From: Dama dama
Lineage: Eukaryota; Chordata; Mammalia; Artiodactyla; Cervidae
Length of the DNA: 64,000 bases
Assembly (NCBI RefSeq): GCF_033118175.1
Contig: NC_083714.1
Coordinates: 744,001-808,000 of the forward strand
Direction of reading: 5' to 3'
Shown here piece after piece: positions 1 through 11,974 of this stretch. The first letter of the stretch is position 1. Each line of letters begins with the position of its first letter. The position numbers and the translations under genes are program-made. The notes under the pieces are model-generated. The model searched no databases. It saw nothing but the letters and a program-made list of their open reading frames with translations, and was not told the origin of the DNA.

Positions 1-1534
1 GAAAAGGTGTGAAAAATGTGAAGAGCTTCAACAGGTGTCAAAAACATGAGGAGAATGAAACGGTCTGAAAAATAGGAGGAGCATGAAGCTGTGTTCAAAA
101 ACATGAAGAGCCAGAAAAGGTGTGAAAAATAAGAAGAGCTTCAAAAAGTGTCAAAAATATGAGGAGCAAGAAACGGTCTGAAAAATAGGAGGAACATGAA
201 GTGGAGCTGAAAAACATGAAGAGCCTGAAAAGGTGTGCAAAATATGAAGAGCTTCAAAAGGTGTAAAAAATGAGATGAGCATGAAACGGTCTGAAAAATA
301 GGAGGAGCATGAACTGGTGCTGAAAAACATGAAGAACCTGAAAAGGTGTGAAATATATGAAGAGCTTCAAAAGGTGTCAAAAATATGAGGAGCATGAAAC
401 GGTCTGAAAAATAGGAGGAGCATGAAGCGGTGTTGAAAAACATGAAGAGCATGAAAAGCTGTGAAGAATATGAAGAGCTTCAAAACCTGTCAAAAATATG
501 AGGAGCATGAATCGGTCTGAAAAATAGGAGGAGGAAGAAACGGTTTTAACAAACATGAAGAGCGGGAAAAGGTGTGAAAAATATGAAGAGCTTCAAAAGG
601 TTTGAAAAATATGAAGAACATGGAACGGTCTGAAAAATAGGAGGAGGATAAAGCGGTGTTCAAAAACATGAAGAGCCTGAAAAGGTGTGACAAATATGAA
701 GAGCTTCAAAAGGTGTCAAAAATATGAGGAGCATGAAACAGTCTCAAAAATAGGAGGAGCATGAAGCGGTGTTCAAAAACATGAAGAGCCTGAAAAGGTG
801 TGACAAATATGAAGAGCTTCAAAAGGTGTCAAAAATATGAGGAGCATGAAACGGTCTCAAAAATAGGAGGAGCATGAAGCGGTGTTCAAAAATATGGAGA
901 GCCTGAAAAGGTATGAAAAATATGAAGAGCTTCAAAAGGTGTGAAATATATGAAGAGCTTCAAAAGGTGTCAAAAATATGAGGAGCCTGAAACAGGCTGT
1001 AAAATAGGAGGAGCATGAAGCGGTGTCGAAAAACATGAAGAGCATGAAGAGTTGTGAAAAATAGGAAGAACTTCAAAAGGTGTCAAAAATATGAGGAGCA
1101 TGAACGGTATGAAAAATAGGAGGATCATGAAGCCGTGTTGAAAAACATGAAGAGCCTGAAAACGTGTGAAAATTATGAAGAGCTTCAAAAGCTGTGAAAT
1201 ATATGAAGAGCTTCAAAAGGTGTCAAAAATGAGATGAGCATGAAATGGTCTGAAAGATAGGAGGGGCATGAAGCGGTGTTGAAAAACATGAAGAGTCTGA
1301 AAAGGTGTGAAAAATATGAAGAGCTTCAAATGGTGTGAAATACATGAGGACCTTGAAATGGTCTGAGAAACCGGAGGAGCATGAAATCTTGTTGAAAAAC
1401 ATGAAGAGCCTGAAAACGTGTGAAAATTATGAAGAGCTTCAAAAGGTGTGAAATATATGAAGAGCTTCAAAAGGTGTCAAAAATGAGATGAGCATGAAAT
1501 GGTCTGAAAGATAGGAGGGGCATGAAGCGGTGTT
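1..1534 (+). repeat. Array segment with local single-monomer duplications
   Basis: Ordinary array with no gene. Two neighbouring monomers at about 655-880 share the private GTGACAAATAT variant at a 113-bp offset, a recent one-monomer duplication. A variant block (AAAATGAGATGAGC followed by GATAGGAGGGGCATG) occurs near 1,221 and again near 1,475, 254 bp apart, about nine subunits. The stretch 970-1,190 resembles 12,346-12,564 and 13,868-14,086. Confidence 0.85.
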
Positions 1535-3051
1535 CAAAAATATGAAGAGCCTGGAATGGTGTGAAAAATATGAGAGCCCCAAAACGTGTCAAAAGTATGA
1601 GGAGCATGAAACGGTGTGAAAAACATGAAGAGCCTGAAAAGGTGTGAGAAATAGAACGGCTTCAAAAGGTGTGAAAAATATGCGGAGCCTGAAACGGTCT
1701 GAAAAATAGGAGGAGCATGAAGTGGTGTTGAAAAACATGAAGAGCCTGAAAAGGTGTAAGAAATAGAACGGCTTCAAAAGGTGTGAAAAATATGAGGAGC
1801 ATGAAACGGTCTGAAAAATAGGAAGAGCATGAAGCGGTGTTTAAAAACATGAAGAGCCTGAAAAGGTGTGAAAAATATGAAGAGCTTCAAAAGGTTTGAA
1901 ATATATGAAGAGCATGGAACGGTCTGAAAAATAGGAGGAGGATAAAGAGGTGTTCAAAAAAATGAAGAGCCTGAAAAGGGGTGACAAATATGAAGAGCTT
2001 CAAAAGGTGTCAAAAATATGAGGAGCATGAAACGGTATGAAAAATAGGAAGATCATGAAACGGTGTTAAAAACATGAAGAGCCTGAAAAGGTGTGAGAAA
2101 TAGAACGGCTTCAAAAGGTGTGAAAAATATGAGGAGCCTGAAACGGTCTGAAAAATAGGAGGAGCATGAAGTGGTGTTGAAAAACATGAAGAGCCTGAAA
2201 AGGTGTGAGAAATAGAACGGCATCAAAAGGTGGGAAAAATATGAGGAGCATGAAACGGTCTGAAAAATAGGAAGAGCATGAAGCGGTGTTCAAAAACATG
2301 AAGAGCCTGAAAAGGTGTGAAAAATATGAAGAGCTTCAAAAGGTGTCAATAATAAGACGTGCATGACACAGTCTGAAAAATAGGAGGAGCATGAAACGGT
2401 CTGAAATATAGGAGGAGCATGAAGCGGTGTTCAAAAACATGAAGAGCCTGAAAAGGTGTGCAAAATATGAAGAGCTTCAAAAGGTGTCAAGAATATGTGG
2501 AGCATGAAACGGTCTGAAAAATAGGAGGAGCATGAACTGGTGCTGAAAAACATGAAAGCCTGAAAAGGTTTGAAAAATATGAAGAGCTTCAAAAGGTGTG
2601 AAAAATATGAGGAGCATGAAACGGGCTGAAAAATAAGAGGAGCATGAAGCGGTGTAGAAAACCATGAAGAGCCTGAAAAAGTGTGAAAAATATGAAGAGC
2701 TTCAAAAGTAGGCAAAATTATGAAGAGTAAGAAACGGTCAAAAAAATAGGAGGAGCATGAAACTGTGTTCAAAAACATGAAGAGTCTGAAAAGGTGTGAA
2801 ATATATGAAGAGTTTCAAAAGGTGTCAAAAATATGAAGAGCATGAAACGGTCTGAAAAATAGGAGGAGCATGAAGCGGCGTTGAAAAACATGAAGAGCCT
2901 GAAAAGGTGTGAAAAATATGAAGAGCTTCAAAAGGTGTCAAAAATATGAAGAGCATGATATGGTCTGAAAAATATGAGGAGCATGAAACGGTGTTCAAAA
3001 ACATGAACAGCCTGAAAAGGTGTGAAATATATGAAGAGCTTCAAAAGGTGT
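1535..3051 (+). repeat. 1.52-kb tandem duplication, copy 1
   Basis: This block is repeated immediately downstream at an offset of 1,517-1,518 bp. Private variants mark both copies, including CCTGGAATGGTG at the left edge followed by a degenerate GAGAGCCCC subunit, and several AGAAATAGAACGGC subunits. The copies differ by few bases: GAGAGCC here against CAGAGCC in copy 2, and one extra A in copy 2 that shifts the offset from 1,517 to 1,518. No gene is present. Confidence 0.85.
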
Positions 3052-4569
3052 CAAAAATATGAAGAGCCTGGAATGGTGTGAAAAATATCAGAGCCCCAAA
3101 ACGTGTCAAAAGTATGAGGAGCATGAAACGGTGTGAAAAACATGAAGAGCCTGAAAAGGTGTGAGAAATAGAACGGCTTCAAAAGGTGTGAAAAATATGA
3201 GGAGCCTGAAACGGTCTGAAAAATAGGAGGAGCATGAAGTGGTGTTGAAAAACATGAAGAGCCTGAAAAGGTGTAAGAAATAGAACGGCTTCAAAAGGTG
3301 TGAAAAATATGAGGAGCATGAAACGGTCTGAAAAATAGGAAGAGCATGAAGCGGTGTTTAAAAACATGAAGAGCCTGAAAAGGTGTGAAAAATATGAAGA
3401 GCTTCAAAAGGTTTGAAAAATATGAAGAGCATGGAACGGTCTGAAAAATAGGAGGAGGATAAAGAGGTGTTCAAAAAAAATGAAGAGCCTGAAAAGGGGT
3501 GACAAATATGAAGAGCTTCAAAAGGTGTCAAAAATATGAGGAGCATGAAACGGTATGAAAAATAGGAGGATCATGAAACGGTGTGAAAAACATGAAGAGC
3601 CTGAAAAGGTGTGAGAAATAGAACGGATTCAAAAGGTGTGAAAAATATGAGGAGCCTGAAACGGTCTGAAAAATAGGAGGAGCATGAAGTGGTGTTGAAA
3701 AACATGAAGAGCCTGAAAAGGTGTGAGAAATAGAACGGCATCAAAAGGTGGGAAAAATATGAGGAGCATGAAACGGTCTGAAAAATAGGAAGAGCATGAA
3801 GCGGTGTTCAAAAACATGAAGAGCCTGAAAAGGTGTGAAAAATATGAAGAGCTTCAAAAGGTGTCAATAATAAGACGTGCATGACACAGTCTGAAAAATA
3901 GGAGGAGCATGAAACGGTCTGAAATATAGGAGGAGCATGAAGAGGTGTTCAAAAACATGAAGAGCCTGAAAAGGTGTGCAAAATATGAAGAGCTTCAAAA
4001 GGTGTCAAGAATATGTGGAGCATGAAACGGTCTGAAAAATAGGAGGAGCATGAACTGGTGCTGAAAAACATGAAAGCCTGAAAAGGTTTGAAAAATATGA
4101 AGAGCTTCAAAAGGTGTGGAAAATATGAGGAGCATGAAACGGGCTGAAAAATAAGAGGAGCATGAAGCGGTGTAGAAAACCATGAAGAGCCTGAAAAAGT
4201 GTGAAAAATATGAAGAGCTTCAAAAGTAGGCAAAATTATGAAGAGTGAGAAACGGTCAAAAAAATAGGAGGAGCATGAAACTGTGTTCAAAAACATGAAG
4301 AGTCTGAAAAGGTGTGAAATATATGAAGAGTTTCAAAAGGTGTCAAAAATATGAAGAGCATGAAACGGTCTGAAAAATAGGAGGAGCATGAAGCGGCGTT
4401 GAAAAACATGAAGAGCCTGAAAAGGTGTGAAAAATATGAAGAGCTTCAAAAGGTGTCAAAAATATGAAGAGCATGATATGGTCTGAAAAATATGAGGAGC
4501 ATGAAACGGTGTTCAAAAACATGAACAGCCTGAAAAGGTGTGAAATATATGAAGAGCTTCAAAAGGTGT
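3052..4569 (+). repeat. 1.52-kb tandem duplication, copy 2
   Basis: Second copy of the block at 1,535-3,051. The marker variants recur in the same order. The copy ends where the third expected CCTGGAATGG marker is replaced by a standard CATGAAACTG subunit near 4,580. Similarity between copies is much higher than between adjacent monomers, so the duplication is recent relative to the monomers. Confidence 0.85.
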
Positions 4570-5034
4570 CAAAAATATGAAGAGCATGAAACTGTCTGAA
4601 AAATAGGAGGAGCATGAAATGGTCTGATAAATAGGAGGAGCATGAAACGGTGTTGAAAAACATGAAGAGCCTGAAAATGTGTGAAATATATGAAGAACTT
4701 AAAAGGAGTCAAAAATATGAGATGCATGAAACGGTCTGAAAAATAGAAGGAACATGAAGCGGTGTTGAAAAACGTGAAGAGCCTGAAAAGGTGTGAAAAA
4801 TATGAAGAGCTTTAAAAGGTGTGAAAAATATGAGGAGCATGAAACGGTCTGAAAAATAGGAGGAGCATGAAGCGGTGTTGAAAAACATGAAGAGCCTGAA
4901 AACGTGTGGAAAATATGAAGAGCTTTAAAAGGTGCCAAAATTATGAAGAGCATGAAACCGTCTTAAAATTAGGAGGAGAATGAAGCGGTATAGAAAAACA
5001 TGAAGAGCCAGAAACGGTGTGAAATATATGAAGC
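4570..5034 (+). repeat. Array segment between two duplication blocks
   Basis: About four ordinary monomers with scattered substitutions. I see no private variants linking this stretch to another block and nothing other than satellite. Confidence 0.7.
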
Positions 5035-5710
5035 TTCAAAAGGTGTCAAAATATGAGGAGCAGTAAACGGTTTGAAAAATAGGAGGAGCATGAAACAGTG
5101 TTGAAAAACATGAAGATCATGGAAAGGTGTGTATAATATAAAGAGCGTCAAAAGGTGTAAAAAATATGAGGAGCACGAAACGGTCTGAAAAATAGGAGGA
5201 GCCTGCAAAGGTGTTGAAAATCATGAAGAGCCTGAAAAGGTGTGAAGAATAAGAAGAGCTGCAAAAGGCGTCAAAATTATGAGGAGCATGAAACGGTCTG
5301 AAAATTAGAAGAAGCATGAAACGGTGTTGAAAAATATGAAGACCATGAAAGGGTGTGAAAAACATGAAGAGCTTAAAAAGGTGTCAAAAATATGAGGAGC
5401 TTGAAACGGTCAAAAAATAGGAGGAGCATGAGACGTTGATGATAAACCTGAAGAGCATGAAAAGGTGTTAAAAATATGAAGAGCTTAAAAAGGTGTCAAA
5501 AATATGAGGAGCAAGAAACGGTGTTGAAACACATGAAGAGCCTGAAAAGGTGTGAAAAATATGAAGAGCTTCAAAAGGTGTCAAAAATATGAGGACCATA
5601 AAACGATCTGAAAAATATGAGGAGCCTGAAACGGTCTGAAAAATAGGAGGAGCATGAAACGGTGTTCAAAAACATGAAGAGCCTGAAAAGGTGTGAAAAA
5701 TATGAAGAGC
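5035..5710 (+). repeat. 676-bp tandem duplication, copy 1
   Basis: Block of about six monomers repeated at an offset of 676 bp. Markers include CAGTAAACGG (5,061), AATATAAAGAGCGTC, GAGCTGCAAAAGGCGTC and GACGTTGATGATAAACC. All recur in the same order in copy 2. No gene is present. Confidence 0.85.
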
Positions 5711-6386
5711 TTCAAAAGGTGTCAAAATATGAGGAGCAGTAAACGGTTTGAAAAATAGGAGGAGCATGAAGCAGTGTTGAAAAACATGAAGATCATGGAA
5801 AGGTGTGAATAATATAAAGAGCGTCAAAAGGTGTAAAAAATATGAGGAGCACGAAACGGTCTGAAAAATAGGAGGAGCCTGCAAAGGTGTTGAAAATCAT
5901 GAAGAGCCTGAAAAGGTGTGAAGAATAAGAAGAGCTGCAAAAGGCGTCAAAATTATGAGGAGCATGAAACGGTCTGAAAATTAGAAGAAGCATGAAACGG
6001 TGTTGAAAAATATGAAGACCATGAAAGGGTGTGAAAAACATGAAGAGCTTAAAAAGTTGTCAAAAATATGAGGAGCATGAAAGGGTCAAAAAATAGGAGG
6101 AGCATGAGACGTTGATGATAAACCTGAAGAGCATGAAAAGGTGTTAAAAATATGAAGAGCTTAAAAAGGTGTCAAAAATATGAGGAGCAAGAAACGGTGT
6201 TGAAACACATGAGGAGCCTGAAAAAGAGTGAAAAATATGAAGAGTTTCAAAAGGTGTAAAAAATATGAGGACCATAAAACGATCTGAAAAATATGAGGAG
6301 CCTGAAACGGTCTGAAACATAGGAGGAGCATGAAACGGTTTTGAAAAATATGAAGAGCATGGAAAGGTGTGAAAAATATGAAGAGC
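5711..6386 (+). repeat. 676-bp tandem duplication, copy 2
   Basis: Second copy, with CAGTAAACGG at 5,737. It differs from copy 1 by a few substitutions, such as AAAAAGTTGTC for AAAAAGGTGTC and GAGGAGCCTGAAAAAGAGTG where copy 1 has the standard form. The match fades near 6,390. Confidence 0.85.
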
Positions 6387-6659
6387 TTCAAAAGGTGTCA
6401 AAATATGAGGAGCCAGAAACGGTCTGAAAAATAGGAGGAGCATGAAACGGTGTTGAAAAACATGAAGAGCTTGAAAAGGTGTGAAACATATGAGGAGCAT
6501 GAAAAGGTCTGAAAAATAGGAGGAGCATGAAGTGGTGTTGAAAAACATGAAGAGCCTGAAGGTGTGAAATATATGAAGAGCTTCAAAAGGTGTCAAAAAA
6601 TGAGGAGCATGAAACGATCTGAAAAAAAAGGAGGAGCATGAAGCGGTGTTCAAAAACAT
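6387..6659 (+). repeat. Array segment, ordinary monomers
   Basis: A little over two monomers separating the 676-bp pair from a diverged third copy. Nothing but satellite is visible. Confidence 0.7.
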
Positions 6660-7024
6660 GAAGAGCATGGAAAGGTCTGAATAATATATAGAGCGTCAAA
6701 AGGTGTAAAAAATATGAGGTGCACGAAACGGTATGAAAATTAGGAGGAGCCTGAAAAGGTGTTGAAAATCATGAAGAGCCTGAAAAGTTGTGAAGAATAA
6801 GAAGAGCTGCAAAAGGCGTCAAAATTATGAGGAGCATGAAACGGTATGAAAATTAGAAGAAGCATGAAACGGTTTTGAAATATATGAAGACCATGAAAGG
6901 GTATGAAAAACATGAAGAGCTTAAAAAGGTGTCAAAAATATGAGGAGCATGAAACGGTCAAAAAAATAGGAGGAGCATGAGATGTTGTTGATAATCATGA
7001 AGAGCATGAAAAGGTGTGAAAAAT
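6660..7024 (+). repeat. Diverged partial third copy of the 676-bp block
   Basis: This stretch carries the AATATATAGAGCGTC and GAGCTGCAAAAGGCGTC markers of the 676-bp block in the same order, with more substitutions (GGTGCACGAAACGGTATG, GATGTTGTTGATAATC). It covers only about the middle half of the block. It is probably an older copy than the adjacent pair. Confidence 0.75.
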
Positions 7025-7864
7025 ATGAAGAGCTTCAAAAGGTGTCAAAAATATGAGGAGCATGAAACAGGCTGAAAAACAGGAGGAGCATGAAGCGGTG
7101 TCGAAAAACATGAAGAGCATGAAGAGTTGTGAAAAATAGGAAGACCTTCAAAACGTGTCAAAAATGAGATGAGCATGAAACGGTCTGAAAAAAAGGAGGT
7201 GCATGAAGTGGTGTTGAAAAACATGAAGAGCCTGAAAACGTGTGAAAAATATGAAGAGCTTCTAAAGGTGTGAAAAATATGAAGAGCTTCAAAAGGTGTC
7301 AAATATGAGATGAGCATGAAGCGGCCTGAAAAATAGGAGGAGCATGAAGTGGTGTTGAAAAACATGATGAGCCTGAAAAAGTGTGAAATATATGAAGAGC
7401 TTCAAAAGGTGTCAAAAATATGAGGAGCATGAAACGGTATGAAAAATAGGAGGAGCATGAAGCGTGGTTGAAAAACATGAAGAGCCTGAAAAGTTGTGAA
7501 AAATATGAAGAGCTTCAAAAGGTATCAAAAATATGAGGAGCATGAACGGTCTAGAAAATAGCAGGAGCATGAAGCGGTCTTGAAAACCATGAAGAGCCTG
7601 AAAAGGTGTGAAAAATAAGAAGAGCTTCAAAATGTTTCAAAATTATGAGGAGAATGAATGGTCCAAAAAAGAGGAGGAGCATGAAGCGGTGTTGAAAAAC
7701 ATGAAGAGCCTGAAAAGGTGTGAAATATATGAAGACCTTCAAAATGTGTGAAGTACATGAGGAGCATTAAACCCTCTGAAAAATAGGAGAAGATTGAAGT
7801 TTTGTTCAAAAACATGAAGAGCCTGAAAAGGTGTGAAATATATGAAGATCTTCAAAAGGTGTGA
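7025..7864 (+). repeat. Array segment with a distant paralogue at 52.3-53.2 kb
   Basis: Monomers here share private variants with 52.34-53.2 kb, for example GAAGTTTTGTTC at 7,796 and 52,991, TAGCAGGAGC and AAAATGTTTCAAAATTATG. The order is the same in both places. Part of it also resembles 13.0-13.3 kb. Confidence 0.75.
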
Positions 7865-9104
7865 AAAATATGAGGGGCATGAAACGGTCTGAAAAATAGG
7901 AGGTGCATGAAGCGGTGTTGAAAACATGAAGAGACTGAAAACGTGTGAAAAATATGAACAGCTTCAAAAGGTGTGAAAAATATGAAGAGATTCAAAAGGT
8001 GTGATAAATATGAAGAGCTTCAAACGGTGTCAAAAATGAGATGAGCAAGAAATGGCCTAAAAAATAGGTGGAGCATGAAGTGTTGGTGAAAAACATGAAG
8101 AGCCTGAAGAAGTGTGAAGTATATGAAGAGATTCAAAACGTGTCAAAAATATGAGGAGCATGAAACGGTCTGAAAAATAGGAGGAGCATGAAGCGGTGTT
8201 GAAAAACAAGAAGAGTCTGAAAAGGTGTGAAAAATATGAAGAGCTTAAAAGGTGTGAAAAATATGAAGAGCTTCAAAATGTGTCAAAAATGAGATGAGCA
8301 TGAAACGGTCTGAATATTAGGAGGAACATGAATTGGTGTTGAAAAACATGAAGAGACTGAAAAGCTGTGAAAAATATGAAGAGCTTCAAAAGGTGAGGAT
8401 TATATGAAGAGCTTCAAAAGAAGTCAAAAATGAGATGAGCATGATATTGTCTGAAAGATAGGAGGAGCATGAAGCGGTGTTGAAAAACATGAAGAGCCTG
8501 AAAAGGTGTGAGAAATATGGAGATCTTCAAAAGGTGTCAAAAATATGAGGAGCATGAAACGGTCTGAAAATAAGGAGGATCATGAAGTGATGTTGAAAAA
8601 TATGAAGAGCCAAAAAAGGTGTGAAAAATATGAAGAGCTTCAAAAGGTGTCAAAAATATGAGGAGCATGAAAAGTTCTGAAAAATAGGAGGAGAATGAAG
8701 CGGTGTTGAAAAACATGAAGAGCCTGAAAATGTGTGAAAAATTTGAAGAGCTTCAAAAGGTGTCAAAAATATGAGGAGCATGAAACGGTCTGAAAAATAG
8801 GAGAAGCAAGAAACGGTTTTAACAAACATGAAGAGCGTGAAAAGGTGTGAAATATATGAAGAGCATCAAAAGGTGTCAAAAATATGAGGAGCATGAAACG
8901 GTCTGAAAAATAGGAGGAGCATGAAACGGTGTTCAAAAACACGAAGAGCCTGAAATGGTGTGAAAAATATGAGGAACTTCAAAAGGTGTCAAAAATATGA
9001 GGAGCATGAAACGCTCTGAAAAATAGGAGGAGCATGAAGTGGTGTTGAAAAACATGAAGAGCCTGAAAAGGTGTGAAATATATGAAGAGCTTCAAAAGGT
9101 GTCA
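7865..9104 (+). repeat. 1.24-kb tandem duplication, copy 1
   Basis: About 11 monomers repeated immediately downstream at an offset of 1,240-1,241 bp. Markers are TGAGGGGCATG (7,871), AAGAGACTGAAAACG, a doubled subunit 4 with GTGTGATAAATATG, and GAAAAACAAGAAGAGTCTG (8,211). The copies are nearly identical in the stretches compared. Confidence 0.85.
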
Positions 9105-10345
9105 AAAATATGAGGGGCATGAAACGGTCTGAAAAATAGGAGGTGCATGAAGCGGTGTTGAAAACATGAAGAGACTGAAAACGTGTGAAAAATATGAACA
9201 GCTTCAAAAGGTGTGAAAAATATGAAGAGATTCAAAAGGTGTGATAAATATGAAGAGCTTCAAACGGTGTCAAAAATGAGATGAGCAAGAAATGGCCTAA
9301 AAAATAGGAGGAGCATGAAGTGTTGGTGAAAAACATGAAGAGCCTGAAGAAGTGTGAAGTATATGAAGAGATTCAAAACGTGTCAAAAATATGAGGAGCA
9401 TGAAACGGTCTGAAAAATAGGAGGAGCATGAAGCGGTGTTGAAAAACAAGAAGAGTCTGAAAAGGTGTGAAAAATATGAAGAGCTTCAAAAGGTGTGAAA
9501 AATATGAAGAGCTTCAAAATGTGTCAAAAATGAGATGAGCATGAAACGGTCTGAATATTAGGAGGAACATGAATTGGTGTTGAAAAACATGAAGAGACTG
9601 AAAAGCTGTGAAAAATATGAAGAGCTTCAAAAGGTGAGAATTATATGAAGAGCTTCAAAAGAAGTCAAAAATGAGATGAGCATGATATTGTCTGAAAGAT
9701 AGGAGGAGCATGAAGCGGTGTTGAAAAACATGAAGAGCCTGAAAAGGTGTGAGAAATATGGAGATCTTCAAAAGGTGTCAAAAATATGAGGAGCATGAAA
9801 CGGTCTGAAAATAAGGAGGATCATGAATTGATGTTGAAAAATATGAAGAGCCAAAAAAGGTGTGAAAAATATGAAGAGCTTCAAAAGGTGTCAAAAATAT
9901 GAGGAGCATGAAAAGTTCTGAAAAATAGGAGGAGAATGAAGCGGTGTTGAAAAACATGAAGAGCCTGAAAATGTGTGAAAAATTTGAAGAGCTTCAAAAG
10001 GTGTCAAAAATATGAGGAGCATGAAACGGTCTGAAAAATAGGAGAAGCAAGAAACGGTTTTAACAAACATGAAGAGCGTGAAAAGGTGTGAAATATATGA
10101 AGAGCTTCAAAAGGTGTCAAAAATATGAGGAGCATGAAACGGTCTGAAAAATAGGAGGAGCATGAAACGGTGTTCAAAAACACGAAGAGCCTGAAATGGT
10201 GTGAAAAATATGAGGAACTTCAAAAGGTGTCAAAAATATGAGGAGCATGAAACGCTCTGAAAAATATGAGGAGCATGAAGTGGTGTTGAAAAACATGAAG
10301 AGCCTGAAAAGGTGTGAAATATATGAAGAGCTTCAAAAGGTGTCA
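9105..10345 (+). repeat. 1.24-kb tandem duplication, copy 2
   Basis: Second copy, with TGAGGGGCATG at 9,111. It differs from copy 1 by single bases, for example GAATTGATG for GAAGTGATG near 9,825, and TATGAGGAGC for TAGGAGGAGC near 10,265. Near 10,411 and 10,523 the array carries two adjacent shortened monomers (AAGATCTGAAAAGGAGTG) 112 bp apart, a local one-monomer duplication at the right edge. Confidence 0.85.
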
Positions 10346-11279
10346 AAAATATGAGGAGCATGAAACGGTCTGAAAAATAGGAGGAGCATGAAACGGTGTT
10401 GAAAAACATGAAGATCTGAAAAGGAGTGAAAAATTTGAAGAGCTTCATAAGGTGTCAAAAATATGAGGAGCATGAAATGGTCTGAAAAATAGGAGGAGCA
10501 TGAAACGGTGTTGAAAAACATGAAGATCTGAAAAGGAGTGAAAAATTTGAAGAGCTTCATAAGGTGTCAAAAATATGAGGAGCATGAAACGGTCTGAAAA
10601 ATAGGAGGAACAAGAAACGGTTTTTACAAACATGAAGAGCCTGAAAAGTTGTGAAAATTATGAAGAGCTTCAAATGGTGTGAAATACATGAGGACCATAA
10701 AACGGTATGAAAAACAGGAGGAGCATGAAATCTTTTTGAAAAACATGAAGAGCCTGAAAAAGTGTGAAAATTATGAAGAGCTTCAAAAGGTGTTAAATAT
10801 ATGAAGAGCTTCAAGAGGTGTCAAAAATGAGATGAGCATGAAATGTTCTGAAAGATAGGAGGGGCATGAAGCGGTGTTGAAAAACATGAAGAGCCTGAAA
10901 ATGTGTGAGAAATATGAAGATCTTCAAAATGTGTCAAAAACATGAGGAGCATGAAACGGTCTGAAAAATAGAAGGAGCAAGAAGTGATGTTTAAAAACAT
11001 GAAGAGCCAGAAAAGGTGTGAAAAATATGAAGAGCATCAAAAGATGTGAAATATATGAGGAGCATGAACCGGTCTGAAAAATAGGAGGAGCATGAAGCTG
11101 TTTTGAAAAGCATGAAGAGTCTGAAAAGGTGTGAAAAATATGAAGAGCTTCATAAGGTGTCAAAAATATTAGGAGCATGAAACTGTCTGAAAAATCGGAG
11201 GAGCATGAAGTGGTGTTGAAAAACGTGAAGAGCCTAAAAAGGTGTGAAAAATATGAAGAGCTTCAAAAGGTGTCAAAAA
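10346..11279 (+). repeat. Array segment including the 112-bp local duplication
   Basis: Ordinary monomers. The two AAGATCTG monomers (10,411 and 10,523) lie here. The stretch 10,557-10,870 shares variants (TGGTGTGAAATACATGAGGA, GATAGGAGGGGCATG) with 1,213-1,530. No gene is present. Confidence 0.75.
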
Positions 11280-11974
11280 AGAGATGAGCATGAAATGGCC
11301 TAAAAAATAGGAGGAGCATGAAGGGTTGGTGAAAAACATGAAGAGCCTGAAAAAGTGTGAAGTATATGAAGAGATTCAAAAGGTGTCAAAAATATGAGGA
11401 GCATGAAACGGTCTGAAAAATAGAAGGAGAATTAAGCGTTCTTGAAAAACATGAAGAGCCTGAAAAGGTGTGCAAAATATGAAGAGCTTCAAAAGGTGTG
11501 AAAAATATGAGGAGCATGAGACGGTCTGAAAAATAGGAGGAGCATGAAGCGGTGTTGAAAAACAAGAAGAGTCTGAAAAGGTGTGAAAAATATGAAGAGC
11601 TTCAAAAGGTGTGAAAAATATGAAGAGCTTCAAAATGTGTCAAAAATGAGATGAGCATGAAACGGTCTGAATATTAGGAGGAACATGGATTGGTGTTGAA
11701 AAACATGAAGAGACTGAAAAGCTGTGAAAAATATGAAGAGCTTCAAAAGGTGTCAAATATATGAAGAGCTTCAAAAGAAGTAAAAAATGAGATGAGCATG
11801 ATATTGTCTGAAAGATAGGAGGAGCATGAAGCAGTGTTGAAAAACATGAAGAGCCTGAAAAGGTGTGAGAAATATGGAGATCTTCAAAAGGTGTCAAAAA
11901 TATGAGGAGCATGAAACGGTCTGAAAAATAGGAGGATCATGAAGTGATGTTGAAAAACATGAAGAGCCAAAAAA
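11280..11974 (+). repeat. Partial third copy of the 1.24-kb block
   Basis: From AAGAGATGAGCATGAAATGG to GAAGTGATGTTG this stretch follows the order of 8.03-8.62 kb, with the marker GAAAAACAAGAAGAGTCTG at 11,567 (offset 3,356 from 8,211). It includes an insertion or replacement of about one monomer relative to copies 1 and 2. Confidence 0.75.

Noticed and set aside
6144..6668. Minus-strand open frame of 174 codons
   Set aside because: Same artefact of purine-rich + strand composition; it spans the edge of the 676-bp duplication and ignores its boundary.
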